Under the pieces are notes generated by a model. It saw only the letters and a program-made list of their open reading frames with translations, made no database searches and was not told the origin of the DNA. The position numbers and the translations under genes were made by a program. A DNA stretch of 64,000 nt from VRUE01 sp963712595 (lineage in GTDB: Bacteria > Actinomycetota > Thermoleophilia > Solirubrobacterales > 70-9), in contig CAVQIM010000001.1 in NCBI GenBank assembly GCA_963712595.1, positions 930,001 through 994,000 of the forward strand, given 5' to 3'. This document shows positions 41,945-50,650 of this stretch, one piece after another. Each line of letters starts with the position of its first letter. Positions within the stretch are counted from its first letter, which is position 1.

Positions 41945-43162
41945 CTAATAGCCCGGCGGATGCCGGGCGATGAAGCCTTCGGTCGAATCGACCGGAGAGG
42001 AGTGCCAGCGAGGGCCGGGGCCGCCGACTGTGTCGAAGGCGAGGCCGGCGATGATCATCCAGGCGTGGCCGGAGTTGGCGTAGACGGTGATCCAGTGTCC
42101 GGGCCCGGCTTCTCCCCATGTCTCCAGGCCGGTCGAGTCGAGTGGGCTTTCGAGGAAGCCGCCGCCGTGCAGGGCGAAGCTGACCGCGCCCGAGCAGTCA
42201 TAGCCCGAGGATTCGAAGGAGCCGTGGCCCCCGCCCCAGATGTAGGGGGTGGTGGCGATCGAGTTGGCGGCTTCGATCGCCGCCGCGACCGCTGCCGGCG
42301 CCGCGCTCGGCACGCTGGCCTGACTTTCGGAGATGTATTCAGCGCCTTCGCCCGGGGTCAGCGGGGCCGGGGTCCCGGTAACCGGTGCCGGCGCCCCCGT
42401 GGTGCTGGCGATCTGTTCGGAGATCGCCGCGAGGTTGTCTCCCAGCGCCTGTTCGCGCGACTCCAGCGATTCGAGCGCCTGGCGCCGCGCGGCCTGGGCC
42501 GACTTGAGCTCGGCGAAGCGGGCCTCGGCTTCTTCCTTGGCGCTGGCCACTTCGCGCTCCTTGACCGCGATCGCGTCGCGGGCTTCCTTGATCTGAAGTC
42601 GCACCGCTGTCATCCGCTTCACGGCGGCGCGGGCCTGGTCGCGCAGGCCCTTGACCCGGTCGGCGACCGAGTCGTCGTAGGCCTGGACCTGGCGCAGGTA
42701 GTCCGCGCGCGTGGTGACCTCCGACCAGCTCGCCGAATCGAGGACGACGCCCAACATGTCGGGGCTGCCCGACTCGTAGATCGCGACGAGACGGTCCCGC
42801 AGAACCCCGAGAGCACGGTGCAGGCGGGCGCGGACGATCGCCAAGCGGCGCCTGTCGGCGGCCAGCTTCGCCGTCGCGCTGTCGAACTCGGCCTGCTTTG
42901 CCGACAGTTCTTCCGCGACCGCCTGCTGGCGTTGGCGCAGGTCCGAGACTTCGCCGATCATCGAATCGATCGCGCGGTTCTGCTCGGCGATCGTCGCCGC
43001 CAGGGCGCTCTGGCTTTCGCGCACGTGGCTGAGTTTGCCCTGGGTCTGCTCGAGCTTTTCTTCAAGGTCCTTGGCCGGCGCCGAGGCCACCAGGCAGAGC
43101 AGGGCGAGGATCAGGACCGCTGGCAGCAGCCAGCGAGAGTTGCCGCGAGAGAGGGCGCGCAT
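41945..43162 (-). CDS. NlpC/P60 peptidoglycan endopeptidase with coiled coil
   Basis: 405 aa. A signal peptide (LLPAVLILALLCLVASAPA) is followed by a long coiled coil of about 220 residues and a Pro/Thr/Gly-rich linker. The C-terminal NlpC/P60 domain has the catalytic Cys323 in SGYDCSGAVSF and the His in NSGHAWMIIAG. It should cleave stem peptides during cell separation, in the manner of RipA/CwlO. The coiled coil may receive an FtsEX-type control; no ftsEX is nearby. Inverted repeats lie in its leader. Confidence 0.9.
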   Translation of the reverse strand: MRALSRGNSRWLLPAVLILALLCLVASAPAKDLEEKLEQTQGKLSHVRESQSALAATIAEQNRAIDSMIGEVSDLRQRQQAVAEELSAKQAEFDSATAKLAADRRRLAIVRARLHRALGVLRDRLVAIYESGSPDMLGVVLDSASWSEVTTRADYLRQVQAYDDSVADRVKGLRDQARAAVKRMTAVRLQIKEARDAIAVKEREVASAKEEAEARFAELKSAQAARRQALESLESREQALGDNLAAISEQIASTTGAPAPVTGTPAPLTPGEGAEYISESQASVPSAAPAAVAAAIEAANSIATTPYIWGGGHGSFESSGYDCSGAVSFALHGGGFLESPLDSTGLETWGEAGPGHWITVYANSGHAWMIIAGLAFDTVGGPGPRWHSSPVDSTEGFIARHPPGY

Positions 43163-43176
43163 CGGCGGCGCACGCT

Positions 43177-43248
43177 AGCGAAGTGGGCCGAAAAATGTTA
43201 GGAGTTGCTAATAACTTGCAACTTCGCTTGCAGGATTCGGCTGCAAGC
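43177..43248. promoter_or_regulatory. Nested inverted repeats in a divergent leader
   Basis: Three complementary pairs overlap here: AGCGAAGT (43177-43184) with ACTTCGCT (43221-43228); GTTGC (43204-43208) with GCAAC (43218-43222); GCTTGCAG (43226-43233) with CTGCAAGC (43241-43248). They lie 15-86 nt before the NlpC/P60 start. They cannot all pair at once, so alternative folds are possible. No known riboswitch consensus was recognised. Confidence 0.45.
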
Positions 43249-43308
43249 AGGAGAAATCGCTCCCGCCCCGACCATGCGGTCTGGGTGCACGGCTAGGCTC
43301 CCGCCGCC

Positions 43309-43986
43309 TTGGTCAACGTCCTCGTCCTCGCGATCGCCTCCGCGGTCTCCCCCGCGATCCTCGCCGTGGTGATCGTCGTCCTGCACCGACCGCGTCCACA
43401 GCGCCTGCTCGCGGCCTACCTGTTCGGCGGCATGCTGACCAGCATCGCCGTCGGCATCGCGATCGTCAGCTCGCTCAACGGCCTGCACGCACTCTCCGGC
43501 CCCAACCCCGCCGCCGACCCGATAGTCAATTTCACCGTCGGCGCCCTGGCCCTGATCGTTGCCTACGCGCTGCTGACTGACCGCGATTCTCGACTCGAGC
43601 AGCTGCGGCGGGAGCGACGCGAGTCCCGGCCCGCCCGTGACCCCTGGTCGGAGCGGGTGCTCAACCGGGGCACGGCGCCGATCGCTTTTGCCGTCGGCGT
43701 CGCCCTCAACCTCCCCGGCGCCTTCTATCTGGTCGCGCTCAAGGACATCGCCCAGGGCCAGCACGGGACCGGCCGCCAGGTGCTGGCGATCCTCGTCTTC
43801 AACCTGATCATGTTCGTCCTCGCCGAGGTACCCCTGCTCGGCTACTCGTTCGCACCGGAGACCACGCAGCAGAAGGTCGAAGCTCTGAACGACTGGATGG
43901 CCAGCCACGCGCGCCAGATAGTGATCGCGGTCGCAACGGCGGCCGGCCTCTATCTGGTCGCGCGCGGCGTGGCGGGGATCGTCTAG
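43309..43986 (+). CDS. GAP (Sap-like) family membrane protein
   Basis: 225 aa from a TTG at 43309, with six hydrophobic helices and a basic loop in the middle (RLEQLRRERRESRPARDPWS). The N-terminal VLVLAIASAVSPAILAVVIV and the middle GVALNLPGAFYLVALKDIAQ resemble the GAP/Sap family linked to glycolipid export in mycobacteria, itself related to LysE-type transporters. Substrate unknown. It converges on the SHOCT gene with a 4-nt overlap. Confidence 0.68.
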   Translation: MVNVLVLAIASAVSPAILAVVIVVLHRPRPQRLLAAYLFGGMLTSIAVGIAIVSSLNGLHALSGPNPAADPIVNFTVGALALIVAYALLTDRDSRLEQLRRERRESRPARDPWSERVLNRGTAPIAFAVGVALNLPGAFYLVALKDIAQGQHGTGRQVLAILVFNLIMFVLAEVPLLGYSFAPETTQQKVEALNDWMASHARQIVIAVATAAGLYLVARGVAGIV

Positions 43987-44372
43987 GCGAGCAGCTTCGC
44001 CTTCGCCTTGTCGAACTCCTCGGCGGAGATCGCGCCCTTTTCCTTCAGCTCGTTGAGCTTGTGCAGTTCGTCGGCCGGCGAGACGTGCGCCTGCTCGCGA
44101 ATGTAGGAGTCCATGTGCTGCTTTGCCTCTGCCTGCGCCTTGATCGTGCGATCGCGCATGCCGCTGCCGCGGGCGATCAGGTAGATCAGCGCCGTCAGGA
44201 AGGGGATGAAGACGAGGAAGAGGACCCACGCCGCCTTCCCCCAGCCGGAGAGCTCGTGGTCGCGGAAGAGGTCGGTGAGGATCGTGATCAGGATCCAGAT
44301 CCAGATCACGAAGAAGAAGATCTCGAGGGCCAGCAGCAGGGCTTCCCCCAGGTTGATGTCGGCGAAGGGCAA
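43983..44372 (-). CDS. PLDc_N/SHOCT-domain membrane protein
   Basis: 129 aa from a TTG at 44372, chosen because GAAAGGA lies 8 nt upstream; a GTG at 44426 is the alternative. Two hydrophobic helices form a PLDc_N-like module (LLLALEIFFFVIWIWILITI, WGKAAWVLFLVFIPFLTALI). The C-terminal SHOCT motif is DELHKLNELKEKGAISAEEF DKAK. SHOCT modules are short oligomerisation units. Function unknown. Confidence 0.83.
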   Translation of the reverse strand: MPFADINLGEALLLALEIFFFVIWIWILITILTDLFRDHELSGWGKAAWVLFLVFIPFLTALIYLIARGSGMRDRTIKAQAEAKQHMDSYIREQAHVSPADELHKLNELKEKGAISAEEFDKAKAKLLA

Positions 44373-44492
44373 GGCGGCGTCCTTTCGGTCGTTGAATCGG
44401 AGTCGCGGCCAATGCGCCGCGCTCACATGTTCCGCACGCTATGCGCTGTCCCTCCCCAGCGCATCCGTAATTTCCGCGATGCGAGCCGCAGC

Positions 44493-44507
44493 AGGTCCTA
44501 TGGACCT
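44493..44507 (-). terminator. Hairpin at the cupredoxin stop codon
   Basis: AGGTCC-TAT-GGACCT is a perfect 6-bp stem that overlaps the TAG of the minus-strand cupredoxin gene. It is probably part of its terminator; no T-run is visible. Confidence 0.4.
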
Positions 44508-44841
44508 AACCGACGACGACCTTGCCGCGCATGAACGGGTGGATCTTGCAGTGGTAGCTGAAGGTCCCCTTCTGCCCGAAGCGCACCGAGGCAGCATGAC
44601 CCGGCTTGATGCGGCCGGTGTCGAAAGCACCGCTGGTGGCCGTATGCGCCGTGCCGGACGAGTTCGAGAAGACCACCGTCGTCCCCTTGGGAACCGAGAG
44701 CGCGGAGGGACGGAATTCGAAGTGGCTGATGTCGACGCTCTTGGTGCGGCTCGCCTGCGCCGGCCCCGACGGGGAGGCCGCTGCGATCTGCGTTGCGAGC
44801 AGGGCGGCGAGGAAAGCGAGAGGGACGACGATTCGCTTCAT
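44506..44841 (-). CDS. Secreted cupredoxin (plastocyanin-like)
   Basis: 111 aa. A Sec signal peptide (VVPLAFLAALLATQIAAASP) precedes one cupredoxin domain. Type 1 copper ligands are visible: His in GTAHTATSG, then Cys, His and Met in YHCKIHPFMRG. It should carry single electrons outside the membrane. The gene stands alone between the SHOCT and methyltransferase genes. A larger cupredoxin is at 52862-53443. Confidence 0.88.
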   Translation of the reverse strand: MKRIVVPLAFLAALLATQIAAASPSGPAQASRTKSVDISHFEFRPSALSVPKGTTVVFSNSSGTAHTATSGAFDTGRIKPGHAASVRFGQKGTFSYHCKIHPFMRGKVVVG

Positions 44842-44874
44842 CGGCCCTGTCTACGCAGACACCGCCGTCTGGGT

Positions 44875-45612
44875 TCAAAGGCGCTGGGAGAAAAGCACCG
44901 CCGCCACCGCGGTGGCGAGATTGATGCTGGAAACCCCCTCCCGCATCGGGATCGCCAGACTCGCGTCGGCACGGCCCAGCAGCTCCTCGCTGAGCCCGTA
45001 GCGCTCGCTGCCGAAAGCGAGGATGGAACGGGGGTCGAGCGCGCCCGGATCGAGTGCCTCCCCCTCGGGGTCGATCGCGACGAGGGGTCGATCTCCCGCC
45101 GGGAGAGCCTCGACCGCGGTCACGGGCAGAGCGAAGTGCAGTCCCGCCGCCCCCCGCAGCGCCTCGGGGTGCCAGGGGTCGTTGCCGCCGATCGTGAGGA
45201 CGCCGGCCGCGTCGGCGGCGGCGGCAACCCGCACGCAGGCGCCGATGTTCCCCATCGTCCGCGGCTCCTCCAGCAGGACCACCGGCGCCGCCCGCTCATC
45301 GGCGAGCGCCGCCTCCACGTCGATCTGGGGACGGCGGGCAATCGCGACCACCCCGGTGCGCGGCGCCTGTGGGACCAGCTGGGCCAGGGTCTCGCCGTCG
45401 ACCTGCGTCACGCGCGCGGCGAGCGAGCCGCTCAGGTCGGGCGCGAGCTCTGCCGCCAGGCGCTCCAGCTCGGCAGGGTCGACGGCGACCACCTCGAGCA
45501 CCTCTGCCCCGAAGCGCAGCGCGTGCTTGAGGGCATGGAACCCCTCGAGCAGGGCCAAGCCGGAGTCCCGGCGGGCGGCTTGATAGCGCTGCGCGAGGGA
45601 GGCGTCGCTCAC
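44875..45612 (-). CDS. TrmH/SpoU family RNA methyltransferase
   Basis: 245 aa. An N-terminal substrate-binding domain is followed by the SPOUT knot with motif 1 (PRTMGNIGACVRVAAAADAA), motif 2 (ILAFGSERYGLSEELL) and motif 3 (IPMREGVSSINLATAVAAVL). It 2'-O-methylates rRNA or tRNA; the target cannot be assigned. It is followed 20 nt away by the upstream FAD gene on the same strand, so cotranscription is likely. Confidence 0.9.
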   Translation of the reverse strand: MSDASLAQRYQAARRDSGLALLEGFHALKHALRFGAEVLEVVAVDPAELERLAAELAPDLSGSLAARVTQVDGETLAQLVPQAPRTGVVAIARRPQIDVEAALADERAAPVVLLEEPRTMGNIGACVRVAAAADAAGVLTIGGNDPWHPEALRGAAGLHFALPVTAVEALPAGDRPLVAIDPEGEALDPGALDPRSILAFGSERYGLSEELLGRADASLAIPMREGVSSINLATAVAAVLFSQRL

Positions 45613-45631
45613 CGCCCCATCATGACCTGGA

Positions 45632-46810
45632 TCAGTGAACCGAAGGCGTGTCGAACAGCGAGACGGGATCGGCCGCGGCGAGCGAATCGAGGAACGGAGT
45701 CAGGTAGCGACCGGCGACCTTCCCGTTCCGGGGCGATCCCTGCGGGCTCTGCTCGATGCTCGACATCTCGCCGCGTCCTTCGAGCATCCTGCCGTAGAGG
45801 TAGCGCGGCTCGCGACCGGTCCACAGCACCCCGCGCAGGACAGGGTCGAAGGGATGGGGATCGACCCCGGCGCCGGCGTCGCAAGCGATCGCCTCGGCGA
45901 CCGCGTCGGCCTGCTGGGTCGCGATCCCACCCTGCTTGACTGGGAAGGCGGTGATGTCTCCGGCGGCGTAGGCGCCCTGCATGCCGAGCACCCGACCATG
46001 CTCGTCGACGCCGATGAATCCGCGGGAATCGTGGGGGATCCCGTCGATCCGCCGGCCCTCGAGCCGCGGCAGGCTGATCACGGCATCCGCCTTCACCTCC
46101 TCCCCGGGAACGATCCGCAAGCACCCAGCATCGAACTTGACCGGGTGGGCGCCGGCGATCACCTCGATTCCCCGTTCCTCCAGCAGCTGCTCCATCTGCT
46201 CGCTGGCGCGGTGGCCCCAGAGCGCAACCGGGGCGTCCTCGGGCGTGACGATGGTCAGCTGCGTACCGGTCATGCCGGCCTTGGCCAGCTCGGTGGCGCC
46301 GAGCAAGGCGAGCTCGTAGAGAGGCAGGGGCCAGCCACACCCAGCGGGCATGGTGAAGACGAGGCGCCCCAGGGCCCCGGCGCGAAGCTCCGCGATGACG
46401 TCCCCGACCTGGCCTTCGTCGGCAACCCCCCAGAAGGTGACGGCGCCGGGAACGGCCCAGAGCGTCCGCACGCCGCTGGCGACGACGACGTAGTCGTAGG
46501 CGAGGCTCTCGCCGTCGCGGGTGCTCGCGGTGCGCCGCTCGGCATCGACGGAGGCGATGCCGTCGGAGCGGAAGGAGGCACCACAGCACTCAGTCAGCCG
46601 CTCCAGGTCGTAGCGGAAGACGCGTGCCGCCCCGTAGGGCTCGCCGACGGCGAAGGGTCGGAAGGAGAACGTGCGGCGCGGGTCGCGAAGCTCGACCTCG
46701 ACCAGGTCGCCGGCGAGGTGGCGCAGGGCGAGCGCGGTCTCGATTCCGGCGATCCCGGCGCCGGCGATCAGCACACGCGACTTGCGATGGTGCTGATCGT
46801 GACCCTCCAT
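45632..46810 (-). CDS. FAD/NAD(P)-dependent oxidoreductase (SQR/NDH-2-like)
   Basis: 392 aa. FAD motif VLIAGAGIAGIETALALRHL, second site YDYVVVASGVRTLW, and the C-terminal AYAAGDITAFPVKQGGIATQ place it with sulfide:quinone reductase and type II NADH dehydrogenase relatives. Cys residues are at TECCGASF and AGCGWPLPLY. The paired redox cysteines of bona fide SQR are not clearly in place, so sulfide oxidation is only a possibility. Confidence 0.78.
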   Translation of the reverse strand: MEGHDQHHRKSRVLIAGAGIAGIETALALRHLAGDLVEVELRDPRRTFSFRPFAVGEPYGAARVFRYDLERLTECCGASFRSDGIASVDAERRTASTRDGESLAYDYVVVASGVRTLWAVPGAVTFWGVADEGQVGDVIAELRAGALGRLVFTMPAGCGWPLPLYELALLGATELAKAGMTGTQLTIVTPEDAPVALWGHRASEQMEQLLEERGIEVIAGAHPVKFDAGCLRIVPGEEVKADAVISLPRLEGRRIDGIPHDSRGFIGVDEHGRVLGMQGAYAAGDITAFPVKQGGIATQQADAVAEAIACDAGAGVDPHPFDPVLRGVLWTGREPRYLYGRMLEGRGEMSSIEQSPQGSPRNGKVAGRYLTPFLDSLAAADPVSLFDTPSVH

Positions 46811-46866
46811 GCCTCGACCTTATGCACCGGGGAGCCGGCAACCATCCGCAGGAACCCGCCAATCGG

Positions 46867-47529
46867 CTACGGATTTCCCGCGAGGGCCGTAACGACCTCC
46901 TCGTCGGAGACCTGGGAAAAGTCGCGATACCACTGACCGACCCCATAGAGAAGCGCTGGGGAGAGCAGACAGACCACCTCGTCGGCCTCCTCGCGCAAGC
47001 GCTCCGCCGAATCGGGAGCACAGACGGGGATGGCGAGGATCAACTGGCGCGGGTGGTGGCGGCGGACGGCGCGCAGGGCGGCGGTGTCCGTAACGCCGGT
47101 CGCGACCCCATCGTCGACGACGATCACCGTGCGGTCCCGCAGGGCCAACGGCTGGCGATCGCCGCGGTAGGCGACGACGCGGCGACGCAGCTCGGCGGTC
47201 TCGCGGGCGACGATCGTCTCCAGCGCGCCGCCGCTGATCCCCAGTACCGCAAGCGCCTCGGAGTCGAAGACGCGGGTGCCGTCCTCGGCGATCGCGCCGA
47301 TCCCGTACTCGGGGTTGTGCGGCGCTCCCAGCTTGCGCACGGCGAGGATCTCGAGTGGCGCATCCAACGCGGCCGCGATCTCGGCCGCCACCGGAACGCC
47401 GCCGCGAGGAAGGCCGACCACCACCGGCTCCTCCCGAGCCAGCGGCAAGAGGCGCTCGGCGAGCCGGCGCCCGGCGTCGCGGCGATCGGCGAAGCGCGTG
47501 TTGCCGGAGGAGCCGTCGATCACCCACAT
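46867..47529 (-). CDS. Phosphoribosyltransferase family protein
   Basis: 220 aa. The PRPP-binding loop is TVIVVDDGVATGVTDTAALR. The N-terminal FADRRDAGRRLAERLLPL, VVVGLPRGGVPVAAEIA and LGAPHNPEYGIGAIAEDGTR match the COG1926 group of putative phosphoribosyltransferases. The ATG at 47529 (MWVIDGSS) was chosen; the frame is open to 47580. The physiological base is unknown. Confidence 0.83.
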   Translation of the reverse strand: MWVIDGSSGNTRFADRRDAGRRLAERLLPLAREEPVVVGLPRGGVPVAAEIAAALDAPLEILAVRKLGAPHNPEYGIGAIAEDGTRVFDSEALAVLGISGGALETIVARETAELRRRVVAYRGDRQPLALRDRTVIVVDDGVATGVTDTAALRAVRRHHPRQLILAIPVCAPDSAERLREEADEVVCLLSPALLYGVGQWYRDFSQVSDEEVVTALAGNP

Positions 47530-47607
47530 CGTAGATCGATTGTCTGGGCAACGATGGACCTGGCCATCGGGGAAATCCACGAAGCCCGCTTCGGGTTTTC
47601 CCGGAAG

Positions 47608-49758
47608 CTAGTGCGGGCTGGCGATGCCGCCGCCGACCCCGGCCGCAGGCGGCGGTGCGGGAGCTGGCGCAGGAGCCGGTTCCGGGGCGGGAGCCGGTTC
47701 CGGGGCAGGAGCCGCTTCCCCTTCGGCAGCCGGTCCCTGGCCGCCGCCCTTGCCGTCCTTCGACGGCTTCTCCGTCGATTCTTCTTCTTCGCCGTATTCG
47801 TATTCGTATTCGCTCGACGAGGAGGAGCTCGAGGTGTGCTCGCTGTCCAGGCCGGAGAGCTCGGGCAGGGTCGAGGGTTCGGCGAATTCGGGGCAGTCGC
47901 CGGCGACGGCCGATTCCATGAAGGAGCGCCATATCGGCCCCGCTGTCGGCCCACCGAAGCCGGTCGCTTCGCGCGACTGCGGATGGCCAACCCAGACCGC
48001 GGTCGAGTAGAGCGGCGTGTAGCCGACGAACCAGGCGTCGGAGAGGTCCTCCGAGGTGCCGGTCTTGCCCGCCTCGGCACCGCAGCCCATGTAGGTGTAG
48101 CCGGCACCGGTGCCCTGCGTGATCACGCCCTCGAGCAGCCTGGTCACTTCGTAGGCCTGGCCCTCGGTGAGCACGCGCTCGCCCGAGTCGGGGTCGGTTT
48201 CGTCGACCTTCCCGTTGGGGAACTCGACCCGGCTGATCGCGGTCGGGTCGTGGTGGATGCCGCCGTTGGCGAGGGTCGCGTAGCCGTCCGCCTGTTCGAG
48301 CGGGGTGACGCCGACGCTGAGACCGCCGATCGCCTCCGCCGGCACCGATTCGAGCGGCGCTTCGATACCCATTTCGTGCGCCATCTGGGTGACGTTCTCG
48401 GGGCCGACGTCGAGATCGAGCTGGGCGAAGATGACGTTGACCGACTCCCAGGTCGCGGATGCCAGCGACATCGTGCCGCCCCCGGGCTCGGCGTTGTTCA
48501 CGGTCCAGGTCCCCCCGTAGGGCAGGTCGAGGGTCTTCGGCGAGGTGCCGTCGTAATAGGTGCTGTCGGGGTCGATGCCCTGCTTGATCGCGGTGGCCAG
48601 CACGTAGGTCTTGAACGAGGACCCGGGCTGGCGGTGGGCCTGCCAGGCGTAGTTGAATTCGCTTTCGCTTTCGAACCCTTCGGTCGAGGCGAGAGCAACG
48701 ATCTCACCGGTCGAGGGATCGACCGAAGCCAGCCCGGCGGCGGGACCGCCTTCGGGGTAGCAGACGCTGCAGGAGTCGACAGCTTCCTGCGCCCGTTCCT
48801 GCAGCTCGGGATCGATAGTCGTGTAGGCCTTGAGCCCGCCGTTGCGCACCGTGTTGATGCCGTATTTGTCGATCAGCTCCTGCTGGACGAGGTCGAAGAG
48901 GAAGGGGTCGCGGATGACCCGGTACTTGTGGCCCGGGCTGAGGCCGAGCCCGCTGTGCAGGGCTTCGCGGTATTCGGCCTCGTCGATGTAGTCCTGCTCG
49001 TGCATCGCGGCAAGCACCTCGTTGCGGCGCTGCAGCGCCGCGTGCGGGTCGAGGAACGGGTTGTATTCCGACGGGGCCTGCGGCAACCCGGCGATCAGCG
49101 CCGACTCGATCAGGTTGAGCTCCCCGGCCGGCTTGCCGAAGTAGGTCTGCGCGGCGGCCTCCACCCCGACCGCCGTCTCCCCTTCCACCGTGCCGTAGGG
49201 CGCCGTGTTGAGGTAGGCCGTGAGGATCCAATCCTTCGTGTGCGCTTCCTCCATCTCGTAGGCGAGATGGGCTTCGATCAGCTTTCGCTTGATCGTCTCT
49301 TGGGGATTCTGGATGTAGAGGTTGCGGACCAGCTGCTGGGTGATCGTCGATGCCCCCTGGACCGGCTTGCCGCCGGCCAGCAGGTCTTTCCAAGCGGCGC
49401 GAGCGATTCCCGCCGGGTCGAGGGCGCCGTGATTGAAGTAGTTCCTGTCCTCGATCGCGACGGTGGCGTCGCGCAGCGTCTGCGGCATCGCCCTTTCCGG
49501 CACCGGCTGGCGGATATTTTCGGACTGGATGAAGCCGATCAGGCTGCCGTCGGCTGCGTAGATCGCCGAGGAGCGCCCCTTCTGCACCGGCTTGAGACTC
49601 GAAAGCGGCGGCGCCGACTCATAGACGTCGATCGCCCAGCTGGCAGCAACCCCTGCGCCGACCACGAGCACGGCAAGCAGGATCCCCAGTGGGACCCGCA
49701 GCCTGTTCCATCTCGAGGTGTGCGACTTGCGTCGTCGCCGTCGCGTCCGGCGCGCCAT
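47608..49758 (-). CDS. Class A penicillin-binding protein (PBP1A-like)
   Basis: 716 aa bifunctional peptidoglycan synthase. A basic cytoplasmic tail and one transmembrane helix are followed by the GT51 glycosyltransferase (TVAIEDRNYFNHGALDP, GASTITQQLVRN, KLIEAHLAYEMEE). The transpeptidase has S380SFK383, SVN and AGKTGTSED. After the catalytic domain comes a low-complexity tail of about 100 residues: a Ser run, alternating Glu/Tyr (EYEYEYGEEEE) and a Pro-Ala repeat. It is located at the outer membrane face of the septum or side wall. Confidence 0.95.
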   Translation of the reverse strand: MARRTRRRRRKSHTSRWNRLRVPLGILLAVLVVGAGVAASWAIDVYESAPPLSSLKPVQKGRSSAIYAADGSLIGFIQSENIRQPVPERAMPQTLRDATVAIEDRNYFNHGALDPAGIARAAWKDLLAGGKPVQGASTITQQLVRNLYIQNPQETIKRKLIEAHLAYEMEEAHTKDWILTAYLNTAPYGTVEGETAVGVEAAAQTYFGKPAGELNLIESALIAGLPQAPSEYNPFLDPHAALQRRNEVLAAMHEQDYIDEAEYREALHSGLGLSPGHKYRVIRDPFLFDLVQQELIDKYGINTVRNGGLKAYTTIDPELQERAQEAVDSCSVCYPEGGPAAGLASVDPSTGEIVALASTEGFESESEFNYAWQAHRQPGSSFKTYVLATAIKQGIDPDSTYYDGTSPKTLDLPYGGTWTVNNAEPGGGTMSLASATWESVNVIFAQLDLDVGPENVTQMAHEMGIEAPLESVPAEAIGGLSVGVTPLEQADGYATLANGGIHHDPTAISRVEFPNGKVDETDPDSGERVLTEGQAYEVTRLLEGVITQGTGAGYTYMGCGAEAGKTGTSEDLSDAWFVGYTPLYSTAVWVGHPQSREATGFGGPTAGPIWRSFMESAVAGDCPEFAEPSTLPELSGLDSEHTSSSSSSSEYEYEYGEEEESTEKPSKDGKGGGQGPAAEGEAAPAPEPAPAPEPAPAPAPAPPPAAGVGGGIASPH

Positions 49759-49799
49759 TCGACCGCAAATTGTAGGCAGGGCGATAGCCTGGGCAGGAA

Positions 49800-50177
49800 A
49801 TGGCGAGCTTTCTGCACACTTGCTACCGGATCGGCGACATCGACCGCTCAGTCGCCTTCTACGAGAAGATCGGCTTCCAGGAGGTCGGCCGAATGCCGAT
49901 CGGGGACGAGGCGATCAACGTCTTCATGGCCCTCCCCGGCGAAGATCCGCGCCTGGAGCTGACCTACAACCACGGCGTCGACTCCTACGATCTCGGCACC
50001 GGCTACAACCACATCGCCCTCACGGTCGACGACCTCGACGCCACCCTCGAGCAGCTAGCCGCCGAGGGAATCGAGCCCGAAAAGCCCCCCTACCGCCCCG
50101 GCGGCCGCACAGAGGGCCACCTGATCTGCTTCCTCCGCGACCCCGATGGCTACCGCATCGAGCTAATTGGGGAGTGA
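49800..50177 (+). CDS. VOC family protein (glyoxalase I-like)
   Basis: 125 aa vicinal-oxygen-chelate fold. HTCYRIGDIDRSVAFYEKIG, then YNHIALTVDDLDATLEQLA and FLRDPDGYRIELIGE place metal ligands at His7, Glu53, His79 and Glu123-like positions. This agrees with lactoylglutathione lyase-type enzymes; as the lineage is expected to lack glutathione, another thiol such as mycothiol may be used. It diverges from the PBP gene. Confidence 0.87.
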   Translation: MASFLHTCYRIGDIDRSVAFYEKIGFQEVGRMPIGDEAINVFMALPGEDPRLELTYNHGVDSYDLGTGYNHIALTVDDLDATLEQLAAEGIEPEKPPYRPGGRTEGHLICFLRDPDGYRIELIGE

Positions 50178-50181
50178 GGCC

Positions 50182-50445
50182 GTGGAGCTACTCGCTGTTT
50201 CTACGGGAGTCGCCATCGCCTATGGGATCGGGCTCTGGGTCGTCCTGATCGTCGCGCCGGCGACGATCACCGCGCTGAAGGGCCAATGGCTCCTGTTCGC
50301 GGCCGGCTGGCTCACCCTGGGATTGGTTTGGTGGATCGCCGCGATGAGATTGGCGCGGCCCCGGTCTTGGTGGGCTCGACACCGCTACGGCCCGGATAAG
50401 CTCGCGCGCACGCAGGCTCGGTACGGCGCGACCGCAACCGCATAG
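50182..50445 (+). CDS. Small hydrophobic protein, duplicated
   Basis: 87 aa from the GTG at 50182, 4 nt after the VOC stop. Two membrane segments (TGVAIAYGIGLWVVLIVAPA, WLLFAAGWLTLGLVWWIAAM) and a basic Arg/Trp tail. No family recognised. A decayed tandem copy follows at 50454. Confidence 0.5.
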   Translation: MELLAVSTGVAIAYGIGLWVVLIVAPATITALKGQWLLFAAGWLTLGLVWWIAAMRLARPRSWWARHRYGPDKLARTQARYGATATA

Positions 50446-50453
50446 GGATCCCT

Positions 50454-50650
50454 GTGCAGCTACTCGCTGTTTCGTAGGGAGTCGCCATTCGCCTATGGGA
50501 TCGGGCTCTGGGTCGTCCTGGTAATCGGGCCGGCAACGGTCACCGCGGTGAAGGGTCAGTGGCGTCTGTTCGACGCGGGCTTCAACACGGTGGGCTTCGT
50601 CTGATGGATCGCTACGGTCGGCGCCAGTCTCGATATCGGGTACGGGCACA
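50454..50650 (+). pseudogene. Degraded tandem copy of the small membrane protein gene
   Basis: The DNA repeats 50182-50370 closely (for example GCCTATGGGATCGGGCTCTG in both). The copy has an in-frame TAG at codon 8 (TCGTAG for TCTACG) and a one-base insertion soon after (GCCATTCGCC for GCCATCGCC), plus scattered substitutions. It cannot encode the protein. Confidence 0.82.

Noticed and set aside
46624..49962. Plus-strand frame of 1112 codons opposite the FAD oxidoreductase, phosphoribosyltransferase and PBP genes
   Set aside because: It is the antisense shadow of three genes with clear catalytic motifs; its own translation has no family similarity.
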